In this document: piece by piece, positions 33,520 through 43,648 of the stretch
How the letters are laid out: every line of letters starts with the position of its first letter
Numbering within the stretch: the stretch's first letter is position 1
Assembly (NCBI GenBank): GCA_033030425.1
Contig: JAUFSD010000010.1
Span: 1 to 64,000, forward strand
DNA: 64,000 bases
Source: Verpa conica
Lineage: Eukaryota > Ascomycota > Pezizomycetes > Pezizales > Morchellaceae
Direction of reading: 5' to 3'
Notes under the pieces: model-generated
The model's input: the letters and a program-made list of their open reading frames with translations, nothing else
The model's database searches: none
What the model was told of the DNA's origin: nothing
Made by a program: the position numbers and the translations under genes

Positions 33520-34155
33520 TCAATACCGATAACCCCGGAAGATCTCCCCCATCGGCATCTCCTCACTAGCGGTGGCCTCTTCTACCCGATCATCACCTAC
33601 GGTATTATCGAAGGTTTGTCTAGCCAATTGTACCTTTTTTCCCCCGTCGTTTGGCCTAGGCAAAGAAGCAAAGTTCAAGGTTGTTTGGCCTTCGGATAAC
33701 TTTTGTTTTTTGTTTAGCCTAGGCAAAGGAGTAAAGTTCAAGGTTGTTTGGCCTTCGGATAACTTTGAATTGCGAGCTTTGTTCATTAGATTTCTTTCCC
33801 TCGTCTTTGCAGCTGTCTTGAGACGTAGTGACTTTTCCCTAGCCTCGTACATCCTACGCTCGAGTTCGTCCTCACGCTCGAGAGCCCTTATTTGCTCTCT
33901 AGTCATACTCTTGAACCGCTCGTTCAGAATCGCATTGTATTCCTTTTTAACATCGTGGCTTTTCTGTGGTGGGCACCTGAGTTCCTCCCATCTTTTAGGA
34001 GGTGGAAAGCTCTGTGTAAAGGGGAGGGCTGACGGTGTAGAAGTATTGACGTCTGGATAAGTGCGAGAGCTAGAGGCTATAGTCGGGGCTGGAGTCTTCG
34101 GACGAGGTAAAGGTGGGGGTAGCATTGCTCCTATTTCGTTGTTTTCAGAATTCAT
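33520..34155 (-). CDS. Hypothetical coiled-coil protein with duplicated QTTLNF segment
   Basis: 211 codons, ATG at 34155. The N-terminus is Pro-rich (LPPPLPRPKTPAP), followed by a WEELRCPPQKSHD segment, then a long charged helix (about 68-130, EREDELERRMYEAREKSLR) likely to form a coiled coil. A 21-residue unit is duplicated in tandem (KLSEGQTTLNFTPLPR and KLSEGQTTLNFASLPR), with an underlying 63-bp nucleotide repeat. QTTLNF resembles a degenerate PCNA-interacting (PIP-like) motif, although aromatic spacing is one residue short of the usual QxxLxxFF form. No catalytic domain seen. Not a family I recognise. Single open reading frame, so probably real but unproven. Confidence 0.45.
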   Translation of the reverse strand: MNSENNEIGAMLPPPLPRPKTPAPTIASSSRTYPDVNTSTPSALPFTQSFPPPKRWEELRCPPQKSHDVKKEYNAILNERFKSMTREQIRALEREDELERRMYEAREKSLRLKTAAKTRERNLMNKARNSKLSEGQTTLNFTPLPRLNKKQKLSEGQTTLNFASLPRPNDGGKKVQLARQTFDNTVGDDRVEEATASEEMPMGEIFRGYRY

Positions 34156-35099
34156 GACAGAATTTCTCAGCTTATGGAGGTTAGCCAGTGAGCACGGGAA
34201 TCTATTCGCTATAAAAATTAGGAGTTTAGTCCAAGGGAGGCTAAGGTGCTGGAGTTACATTCATGAGATGGAGGATAATTCTCTGATAGGTATAGTGATG
34301 TATTCTTATAAAGTCTGATCTGGAATAGAGACTCTCGTAGATTCTAACCTTTTTTAGTGATAATATATATAACCTTTCTAGAATGTACTAAAGGTCTCGC
34401 ACACAAAGCCTACGAGATAAATAGATGAAAGAAAAGAAGAGGAGCTTTCTGAGAATTACATTCTATTTCTATTGGTTTGCTTTACCGTACCAGGAGATAG
34501 CCTGAATTATAACTAATATTATATGCCTATACTTGGTGTGTTCAAATAGAGCACTAGAGTATACAGTATAAAAAAACCAGTCGAGCCACCCCCTAGCTGG
34601 AGTATGAGACGAGAGGGCTATAGGGTTAGTGTACTGGTGACAGATCTTATTAATCTACTACAAATAGTCTCTATAGGTGTTGAGTATAATGTTTATAGTT
34701 TAGATTTAAGACGTCAATATATAAATTACGGAGAAGTACTCAGGTATTCATTAAAAACTCGTGGTTCTTACCACAACCAAGTCACAAGGTAGCTGTAGCA
34801 AAAAGAGCCGCAATGACAATAATAGAGACTAGAATGATAATGAAAATATTATAGAATCACGATCGATGCTTCAAAATAATGTTTTTTGGACCCAGGATTT
34901 GTTTCCGCTGTTTTGAAGATATATTTTGACGTGATCTGTGGGCTTGGCAAAAACCATGGGTTCTTAATAAACGCTTTAGTAGTTGAGACTATCCTATTGA
35001 TGATTTCTTTGTACGTAGAATGGCATTGAATATCTCTATTACAAGTTATTTCTCTCCTCAACACATGATATGATATGCCTCTGCGTGTTCCCCAGTCCC
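34156..35099. other. Intergenic, no gene seen
   Basis: AT-rich, with only short ORFs. 35064-34849 (-) is open for 71 codons without recognisable motifs. Confidence 0.5.
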
Positions 35100-35196
35100 T
35101 TATTTTTCCTCACCCATGTACTTTATAACCTCATCAAAGAGCAACATCATATTTGAGCTCTGCTTAGAGTACATCCTAATCAACTTCCCCAGCCAG

Positions 35197-35348
35197 CAGA
35201 GGTTTAAATGGGCCGGCCCGGGCTCAAAACTAGGGTGGCCCGGCCTGGCCCAATAATTAATTTAGTATGGTGATTGCTGGCCCGGGCCACATAAAAGGTG
35301 GCTGGGCCGGCCCGAATTAATTAATGGGCCGGCCCATTTAAACCTCTG
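35197..35348. mobile_element. hAT-type MITE, 152 bp, 8-bp target duplication
   Basis: Perfect 23-bp terminal inverted repeats (35197-35219 and 35326-35348) begin CAGAGGTTTAAATGGGCC. The perfect 8-bp duplication CCAGCCAG flanks both sides (35189-35196 and 35349-35356), the hallmark of hAT transposition. No coding capacity. It interrupts the 3' end of the helicase gene. Confidence 0.93.
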
Positions 35349-38300
35349 CCAGCCAGTGGGCGTATCCATCACCGTCATCGAAGATCTCCGGGTCTGTAAC
35401 CCGGATAAGTAATGGATCAAACCTACGGATGCTTGGGATGATAAAAGCCATTGGGCCTACTATATCCTTGTAACTACACCTCTGGGTTTTAGGGGGGCAT
35501 ATCTCCTGAGATACATAGCACCGGAAGCAACACGAGTAGTCATCCCACTTCATGGTGCCCTTAAATGCCTTGTATGTGGGATAGGTAACACCTATATCCC
35601 GATGATTAACGCATTCCATAAGTTCGTGGTTATAGTCAAATAGAGTATCCGGTGTTGATCGAAGGTAGCACCAGACACACCGGCCGACTAGTTTCTCTAG
35701 GCCGCTCCGAATCCGTTCCCACTCTTGTGCCCTGTTTATGACTCGTGCGCTATAGGTGACAGGGGCTTCTAGTGCTCCCGAAGATCTAGGAAGTTTAGAT
35801 AAGGGGCTCGAAATTGGACTGACTGGGCTCTGTGTGGAAGAACAAGCCCCTAGAGAAGTCACTGATTTACCAAAACGACCCTCTGTTTGTGGTGTAGGGA
35901 ATATGTCGTTGTTAGTTTCCTCATGGGCTCTGGGAATCACCGAGCCTAACCGACAGTTATCGCAGAGCTCATCTCCCTTCTCCTTGGTACATAGTGACCC
36001 TTCCTCATCTAGATACCTGGTGAGAACAAAACGCCGGCACCGAGTAGTTTTTATGTAAGTCTGTAGTGCCTGATTGTCGATATCGTGAGTGTCGAAAAGT
36101 CTATTCTTTGATACAAACAATATTGCTCTGCTCTTTGCACCATCTCGGCCAGCACGTCCACTTTCTTGTGCATAAGCTAGGAGACCGCGTGGAGGGCCCA
36201 TATGGAGAACAACTCTAATGGATGGAATGTCAATCCCAGTGCCGAGACCATTTGTAGCCACTATCCATTTCCCACTAGTAATCCATCTTTGGAGGTCCGC
36301 GGCACTCTCCGGGTGCTGTGAGTGGTGTTTCGGAAGCTTCAACTGGTCACTCAGAGTTACACAGAGCGATTGAGGATGCATATACCACTCCACGCTCGTT
36401 TTCACCCAAACAATTGCTAGATATCCAATCCTTGCAGCTCACCTCCGGCCGGTCGCAATGTGTAACCTTGTAACACATTCCAGGATGGTGTGCTTTGGAG
36501 CGAATGAACGTGGTGTCATGTAGTCCTAGCGTGTTTTCTAGCTCTGCGGCAATATGATTTGGAAGAGTGGCTGAGAGAAAAACAAGCTGCACATCTAGAT
36601 CCCCGAGCCATTCAATCTTGGCATAGTCTCGGCGGAAGTTGATAGTTGTCACCACCATATGAGCCTCATCTACCACTATACGGTCTAGGAGTCCTCCCTC
36701 GCTAGCCTTACGGAGAAGATGACAAAAATGACCGCTTGCCGCTCCTTCCACTGTCACAAAGACAAGTGGTGCATAAAACTCATTGCCATCCCACTGCTGA
36801 TTATGGATATTTGCCTATTTAGTACAATTAGCAGGGGTAGTGGTTACGATTACCATGCTCTAAGGGTTTGCAACATACCTGAGTAGCCCTTTCCCGCAAG
36901 TTACTCAACAGCGACACAAATGGCACTACTACTACCGTTATACCTGCTCCGTGCTCAGATGCCGGCCCCATAAACATCAAACTCTTTCCCGAGTTTGTAG
37001 GTAAAACAACCACAAGTGGCGTTACTCCTTCAAAGACAGCCTCAAGTGCCATCCGCTGCTTATCTGATTTAAAATTACTCCCATCCCCGTAGATCGTACA
37101 CAAGGCTTCAATAGCCCTCTTAGAGGAACTTAGAGTTCTAACAATTGCCTGCTTCTTTTTTGAATTGCTGTTACCAGAACCAGTCGCATGTCTTTTGAGA
37201 GATCCTACTGGTGGTAATGGTTGATCATCCTCGCTTTGGGACAATGACTGGTCACTCTTTGTTTTGGGGGGTGGCTGTGATGCCTGACCGTAACTTGCCA
37301 ATATAGGCATTTCCGGCGATGGCTTATCTAGTCTCAGGAACTTGTGCCACTCTATACTGATGAAACCAAAGTGCTTGCAAGAGTGTTCGGACAAGGAGTT
37401 CACAATGTCTCCCCTAACAGCGTATATTCTATCAGCCACATTAGATGAGTGTGATGCCTGGAGATCATGAATATCTTGAATTACATCATCATCATCATCA
37501 TCGCTATAATCTTCGTGGAGATCATCAGTAAAGTGAGCTTCTTTCCTCATACAGTTTTTGTTCATGGATATCGCGACATGCCGATAATCAAGGGTCCCAA
37601 GAATCACCCCTAGCTTCAGCTCCGTCTCTCGTTTTAGAACATGAGTCAATTTGCTTGTTCCCCAAGAAGTCCGTCCATCACTGGTAAATAGCAGGTATAG
37701 AGGCGATTCTGTCGAAATCGGCTGATCTTGAACGGCCCGAAGATATTGTCGCAGCGGTAACACATAGCAGACCCACGCAACATAAAGCTTACTCGCCTCT
37801 TTAGAAAGATAGCGAGGTATAAACTTGGAAAAGCCAACTTGGCCTTTGCATTTATGATTTGATGTGACATACATCACAATTCCGTCTTGAACAAAGATAT
37901 TCCGGGTGTTGAACAAAGTATTTGCATACCTAAGTTCAGTGAGCTCAGGACCTCTTCCAGGTTGGCCACCGATGAAATGAAATTGTGCGAGCAAATGTTC
38001 AAGGTAGTTGTCCATAGCTAGATCCAACCGACGCAAACCTCCCATCAACCATACAACCCTCCCATCAACCAGACGGCATACATCTTTCCAAATGCCTGAC
38101 GTACCACTCAAAATATCCATAACTGGATTAAAGTCACCGTCAATGCCGAATTCAGGGTTTCTTGGATCAGAGAGAAAGCTATAGTTGGGAGCACTCCGAG
38201 ATAGGTCATCGTTATTCTCTAGTAGGTCAAGAGCTTCAAAAGCTTCTCTCTTCATGCCTAGTTGTTCTATGAGAATTCTTTTTCCCTCCGTTACTTGTCT

Positions 38301-40699
38301 ATGTACGAGGTTGCGGAATCGATCAACAGATATTCTTTTCCCTTTGTAGGAGAGTATCTGTTGACCCGTCTCCAAAGTCCAGAACGTTGTCGCGCGGGCC
38401 GTCTGTCTCTTGCCGCAGGCTATTGAAAATGCCAATAAACTGACGATCTCAGTCACCGGAGTTGGTTCCGAGGTTACTAGGAATTTTTCCCTAAGAATTT
38501 TGAATGTCTTATAAGGGTTCTTTCCTGGCTGTGGAAATTCAATTGATTTTCGCATTAGAAGGAGCCTACAGTTATATAGGACACCAGCAAAAACGGTGGA
38601 AATACAGTGCGGTTCACGAAACCCTCCTATTTTTGGATCAGAATTTATCCCAAGGATGGATAGACAATGAATCAGCCCAGCCGTGCCAGCCTGCATATCG
38701 CCCTCAAAATCAACTTCAACTAACGAACAGCTGAGCCGAAATATTGCAGCATCAAGAGTAGAAGTTTCGCCCTTAGTCAATGCATGACGAATTATTTCAA
38801 CCTCATCTCTTTGCTCTGAAGTCAATTGTAGCATCTTCCGTAGAGCTTCAAGGGGGTTAAGAGCTATACTGTCGCTGCTATCGGACGTGCTAAGGGTAAC
38901 CCTTAGAATATATACCAAGATGCTCTTCATGTATCCGCTATACTTGGCTGCCGCCGATTTCTTGACCAGCCTCATAGGACGATTATCAAGGCGACCAATC
39001 TCCAGTGATTTCATAGAGCGTTTGAATATTGTGTGTGTTGAACTATAATATAATTCGATACATTTTCTAAACATTGTATCAACGGATTCCGTAACCTGAT
39101 ACAACTTGAGGGGGTCGTGAGATATAGGAATTTCGGCATATTCCCTAATCTCAGCAAGTTTTAGTCCAGCAAAATTCTTGGCCCACCCAGTACGGTCAAG
39201 CCATGCGCTTAAGTCCACAGGCAGTTCCTTCGGAATGACTGTGTTTTCAACAGGAATGGCGCGAAAATCTTTATACCGTTGCAATTCTTCGAAATATGTT
39301 TCCCTATTAAGCCCACCAGCCAGCTCTATGTCTTGGGGATTGGTAGGTCTCTCATTGACCCAGAATACCTTCTTTGCAAAAGGGAAAAAGTGTTGAACTT
39401 TTGTAGCTCTGTATGTGGCATCGCGGTTATGGTGAATGCGGCAATGGTCTTTAATGACTCTATGGCTTGTGGATGCCATATCGCATTCCAATGCCATGCA
39501 CATATATCCATCATGGACTAAGAGGTTGGGTATAGAATCACCTCCTGGTGCTGGTTTCTTGACCTTAAACTCTGGAATAAGATTGAGTGTAGATTCAATA
39601 GCTTTAAATTTAGAAGCTTGCGTTGTTGAAATACCATGGTCCTTAAGATGGGTGATAACATGGCAAGGGCTTATTCCGGTCTTACATTCCAGGCACAATA
39701 GGACACCAAACGACTCCAGGTATTTCGTGCCCAAACTTTCCAAAAATCCCTGGGTGTCCGACGAAATGGTAGCCATACTCTGCGGTATAGTAACAGCTAG
39801 GTAAAGAATCAAATTAGCAATTAACATTTACAAAATCAGGGAAGCTTATGCAACTTACTATCACAATCTCCCAAGATGTCCAGATCTCCCGCTTTCGCTA
39901 TATCTTCCTCCTCTTGACCTACACTTGCTATTCTGGTGTTAGAATACCAAGAAATGAATATTTATCGGATATAGGAAGGGTATGCAGCTTACCCTCGAGA
40001 CCGTCAATCGTTGCTGACTCTTGTCCCGATACGTATTGATCTGTACTTACTATTCCCAGGTTAGAATACCAGTAAATATTTATTGATACGAGAAGAATAT
40101 GCAGCCTACTTTCAAGAAGGTCCATGACGGCTGGCTCTGTCTCCGGTGTATTATGATCTGCGGCTACCATATAAAAGTTAGAATACCAGTAAACATTTAT
40201 TGATACGAGAAGAATATGCAGCCTACGTTCAAGAAGGTTTATGACGGCTGGCTCAGGTGTATTATGATTTGAGGCTACTATATCAAAATTACAATTAGGA
40301 TACTGAATATTATTAATCTGGATCTGGATCAAGGAAGCACTCACAACCTGAGACACAAGACTCAGAAGATCTCCCGGTTACGGTAGAATTAAAAGACATC
40401 AAAGCCGCATAGGAGTGTTTCTTAACATGGGCCCGGAACTTAGTTGGATTGCCCCCAGAATGCCCACAGTGGCACTGAAACTGCGCACTGTCTGTGTTCC
40501 GTATGAATACCACTTCCGGCGAACCTTCATCCAAGATAATCTTAATCTCACGCTGATGGACGCGCTGTATATACTTTAGCATGAGAATATCTAGGTTAGA
40601 TGGTCAACTACATACCTTGACATGTATTGTTCTCTTGCTGGTATTTGGAAATACTTCATTACAGTCCTTGAAACTACACGCAAAGTGTTCGTTGTCCAT
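35338..40699 (-). pseudogene. Zinc finger-OrsD-like-recombinase-like-RecQ helicase gene (disrupted)
   Basis: ATG at 40699 (MDNEHFACSFKDC). The first intron joins a C2H2 finger (C-x4-C-x12-H-x4-H). A second finger-like segment FQCHCGHSGG follows, then repeated short exons (39930-40300) and the large exon 39800-36890. That exon opens with LLCLECKTGISPCHVITHLKDH, typical of OrsD (PF12013)-like zinc regions. Its middle looks like a tyrosine recombinase: ELTELRY, NHKCKGQ, LDYRHVAI and ASHSSNVADRIYA line up with the Arg, Lys, Arg, His and Tyr boxes. Its end is a RecQ helicase: LPTNSGKS (Walker A), then across a GTATGT intron IVVDEAH (motif II), FLSATLP, TGIDIP and QESGRAGRDG (motif VI), and a CDNCR zinc part. 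Between 36405 and 36347 the frame must change inside YASSIALC..LKLPKHH with no plausible intron: a frameshift. A hAT MITE replaces the last 29 residues. Such OrsD/RecQ genes are often subtelomeric or transposon-linked in fungi. Confidence 0.8.
39930..40300 (-). repeat. Tandem exon-intron cassette, about 117-bp period
   Basis: On the minus strand, three to four units each contain a short exon (nhntpe(te)pav(i/m)(n/d)LLE-type peptide, about 48-57 nt) and an intron of about 60 nt starting GTAGGCTGCAT or GTAAGCTGCAT, with TATTCTAAC as branch site and a nearby TAG/CAG. Units are in frame whether spliced or not. They sit between the zinc-finger exons and the main exon of the helicase gene. Confidence 0.75.
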
Positions 40700-42161
40700 T
40701 GCTATTTATTGACACTGTATGGCCGGAGGAAATGAAGTGTATTTTTTCTTGATTGTTTTATTGTAGAGGCGAACCAGAGCTTCTATATGAGTGGGGGGGG
40801 AGGAAAGTGCTTCACCGTAATAAATAAAGCCTAATGATACAGTATTTGGTCTAGTACATTCCTCCCGTAGCCACGGAATAGGGAAGCTGCAATTGGATGT
40901 GCTTAATTGCACGGCCTAGAGAGGCTCTACCCGCTAAAGAAAAGTTTGTTTGACTAGATATATTAGCGGGAAGTAGGCTCCACACCTTTGATAAAAGAAA
41001 ATTCTGGAAAGTATATGCTAAATTTGCACTATGGATTCAGGGAACCTGTCAGATATAGCTGTACATAACCTTTAGTTTATAGTAGTGACCAAAAATAAAA
41101 TGATCAATAGAAGCTACATATTTTCTTTATAGCCATAACCTAGTACATTCTCTTGAAAATTCCCTGCTTTACAATTACTGTCTTCATTCTACCATAAGCG
41201 TGCTTTCAAATAATCAGATCAGTACCCAGTCATGGTTATCACTCGGTTATAGCTATCACCCGAGTTTCTCTTTTTGGTTTACACATTAAGCTACCACCCA
41301 AGTGAATGAATGAGTTAATTGTAAGTACACTATCACCCGAGTACTGTAGATTAACCAACCAATTAATTAATTATAATACATAGAGCCTTCCAGCTAAAAT
41401 AGAATACTGCATATCTAAACACGGCGCACCGCTGAAGTCATTGTCAAATGGCCACTTTTTTCCCGGCCGGAATGATCTCAAACGCGTGGTCGATGTTTGT
41501 TCTCAGAATTCATTTATTCTCCTTACTTTCTTTTAACTAAGCTTAAAGAATAGGAGGTATACGCTCTTGAATCATACGTAATACTGACATTGCTAGGCTA
41601 CGGAAGACTGTACACAGTTAATTGGCAAGGTTTACTAGTATCTACTAGCATATAAATTGTGCATAAAATAATTAAATAAAACTGATAACGGAATCACTTC
41701 ATCAAGTCATATTTATCGTGCATAAATTAATTCATTATCATAGGCAGTATAGAACTCATGTGAAGTAAACAGATAACCCGTATCCTGCCATACCACAGTT
41801 GCAACGGAAGGGTCATGGCATATTATAACGGCAAGTGAGAATATTCCAAATCAAAGGAAATTCTATACCACGCCACACAAAATTATTTCCATCTGATTCA
41901 TCATATGGCAGCAGCGCAGAATTCCTGTGGGTACGAACAAAGGTTACAATTAGCTGTAGCTGTAGCTGTGAATAATTTTAATAACTAGTAATATACTCCT
42001 TCTAGAGAAAAGAGTGGCACCGAAGGATCCAGTCTTTTTTATCGCCCTGCCAAAATCTGAATAAAGAGCCGCTATCATCCCCAACCATAGATTCTCAGGT
42101 AGATCACTTACACCATACGCTCAAACATCCGAAAGCAATTCCAACGATAACACTGTCAATA
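40700..42161. other. Intergenic, no gene seen
   Basis: Upstream of the helicase gene (-) and of the repeat protein gene (+). About 41220-41345 carries loose inverted pairs of tatcacccgag, a possible decayed MITE. Nothing coding recognised. Confidence 0.5.
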
Positions 42162-42977
42162 ATGACTCCTGAACGTAACGCTCGTAAAAATTTCAAGCGT
42201 AAGAACGTTAGCCCGGTTTATCCACTCGCCAATAAGGCAAAGAGGCATCTGAAACCTAATGAATCCTCTGAAGTTAACGAGGTCAATAGTGGGATTGAAC
42301 CACCTTCTTTAAGAGTACGTTCAAACCATCTGTAAAGTTACCACTTACTAACTGGTTAGAGGCAGGGAGCCGATTCCACTCCAAAAATCATTTCAAATCA
42401 TTATCCAGACAAGACCAACGACGTAACTACTAGCTCACCTAGTGATTATATTACTACTATTGGGCCATATGGTGTGAACTTCATCTCTGCCCAAACCTAT
42501 CTGAAGTATTCAGCAGGGGAGCCCTTAGTCACAGACAAGCCACAGTCCCCTACAGAAAAGATGAAGCATTCAGCGGGAGTCCCTTTAGACACAGACGAGC
42601 CAGAAACCTTTGCCGAAAGCATGAAGCATTCAGCGGGGGTCCCCCTAGACATAGACGAGCCACAGCCTTTTGGCGAAAGCAAACGCCAGAAACATAGAAT
42701 TGTTTCACCTCCGTCTACCGATTATTTAGGTAGCTCACCACCTTTGGAAGCTTTTGGGTTATTCAGCAGCAACGTAGACAGTAATCTACAAGCACAGGCA
42801 AGTACCCAAGGCAAGGAAATTGATCAAGGAAATAAATCAGAACAGTCGGGGAAGCTAGAGGTTCAAGGAGAAGTTGGGAATAATATTCGGGAGTATAGTA
42901 CAGCTAAAGCTCATTCTACTGATTGGGAGGTCCCTGATTCACAAAATGATCCCACGATTGAGGGAGATGAGGACTAG
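42162..42977 (+). CDS. Hypothetical protein with three 20-residue repeats
   Basis: Two exons, 42162-42314 and 42360-42977, join across a 45-bp intron (GTACGT donor, CTAAC branch, GGTTAG acceptor, phase 0), giving about 256 residues. The N-terminus is basic (RNARKNFKRKN). Codons over 42504-42683 form three tandem 60-bp units of the type HSAGVPLDTDEPETFAES, followed by a low-complexity, Gln/Ser/Glu-rich acidic C-terminus ending PTIEGDED. Predicted disordered, with no enzyme motif. It faces the ParB-like copy 2 gene tail to tail. Not a family I recognise; the clean intron and long frame support a real gene. Confidence 0.5.
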
Positions 42978-43648
42978 TTTGGTATTCCTTTTGGTTGTGG
43001 AGTAACTATAGAGATCAGGCTCCACTCAATACATTCTGCTATAATAGCTAGATTTTTTCTATTTTAGCTATCGTATAATTAGTAGCACTACCATGCTTTG
43101 GGTTTGAAATATTCTAGTTCAAATAAAGAGTACTAGAATTACTACCACATATAACCTTATTATAGTTTCTCTGTTACCTTTAATTCCATGTCTCCATTCT
43201 AAAATTTCCGGCTTAATCAAACTATTATCCTACCTGAAAGTGTAATACTATTACATTACCACAAAAAATATCACCACAAACAAGAGACCTCAAACCATTA
43301 TTACTATCTCCCATATTCTGACCCCCTATAATGGATCTACCGTTTAACTAGAGTATGACTAGCTACTGTTGTAACGCAATAAAAATCAAACAGCATAGTG
43401 ATCTAAAAATAAGTATACTTAATAAAAAACGCTATCTACTTAAGCCCCGAAAACATTCCCATAAAAAAAAATAAAAAACTAAGAAATATGTTTGACAAAT
43501 GAGAAAGAAAGATTCAGAGAGAGGGGGAGTCATGAAGCTCCCTATCACTTTCATAGAATGGGCTAACAGAGAACGTTGAGTTTATAAGATCTAAAGACAT
43601 TTCTAGTAAGACATTAAAGATTAATGAAGGGACGAGAGAGAGAATAAA
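42978..43648. other. Convergent intergenic region
   Basis: Lies between the 3' ends of the repeat-protein gene and of the ParB-like copy 2. AT-rich; no gene or element recognised. Confidence 0.6.

Noticed and set aside
41220..41345. Inverted tatcacccgag pairs resembling a MITE
   Set aside because: Arms are short and irregular, and no target duplication was found; left as a possible relic only.
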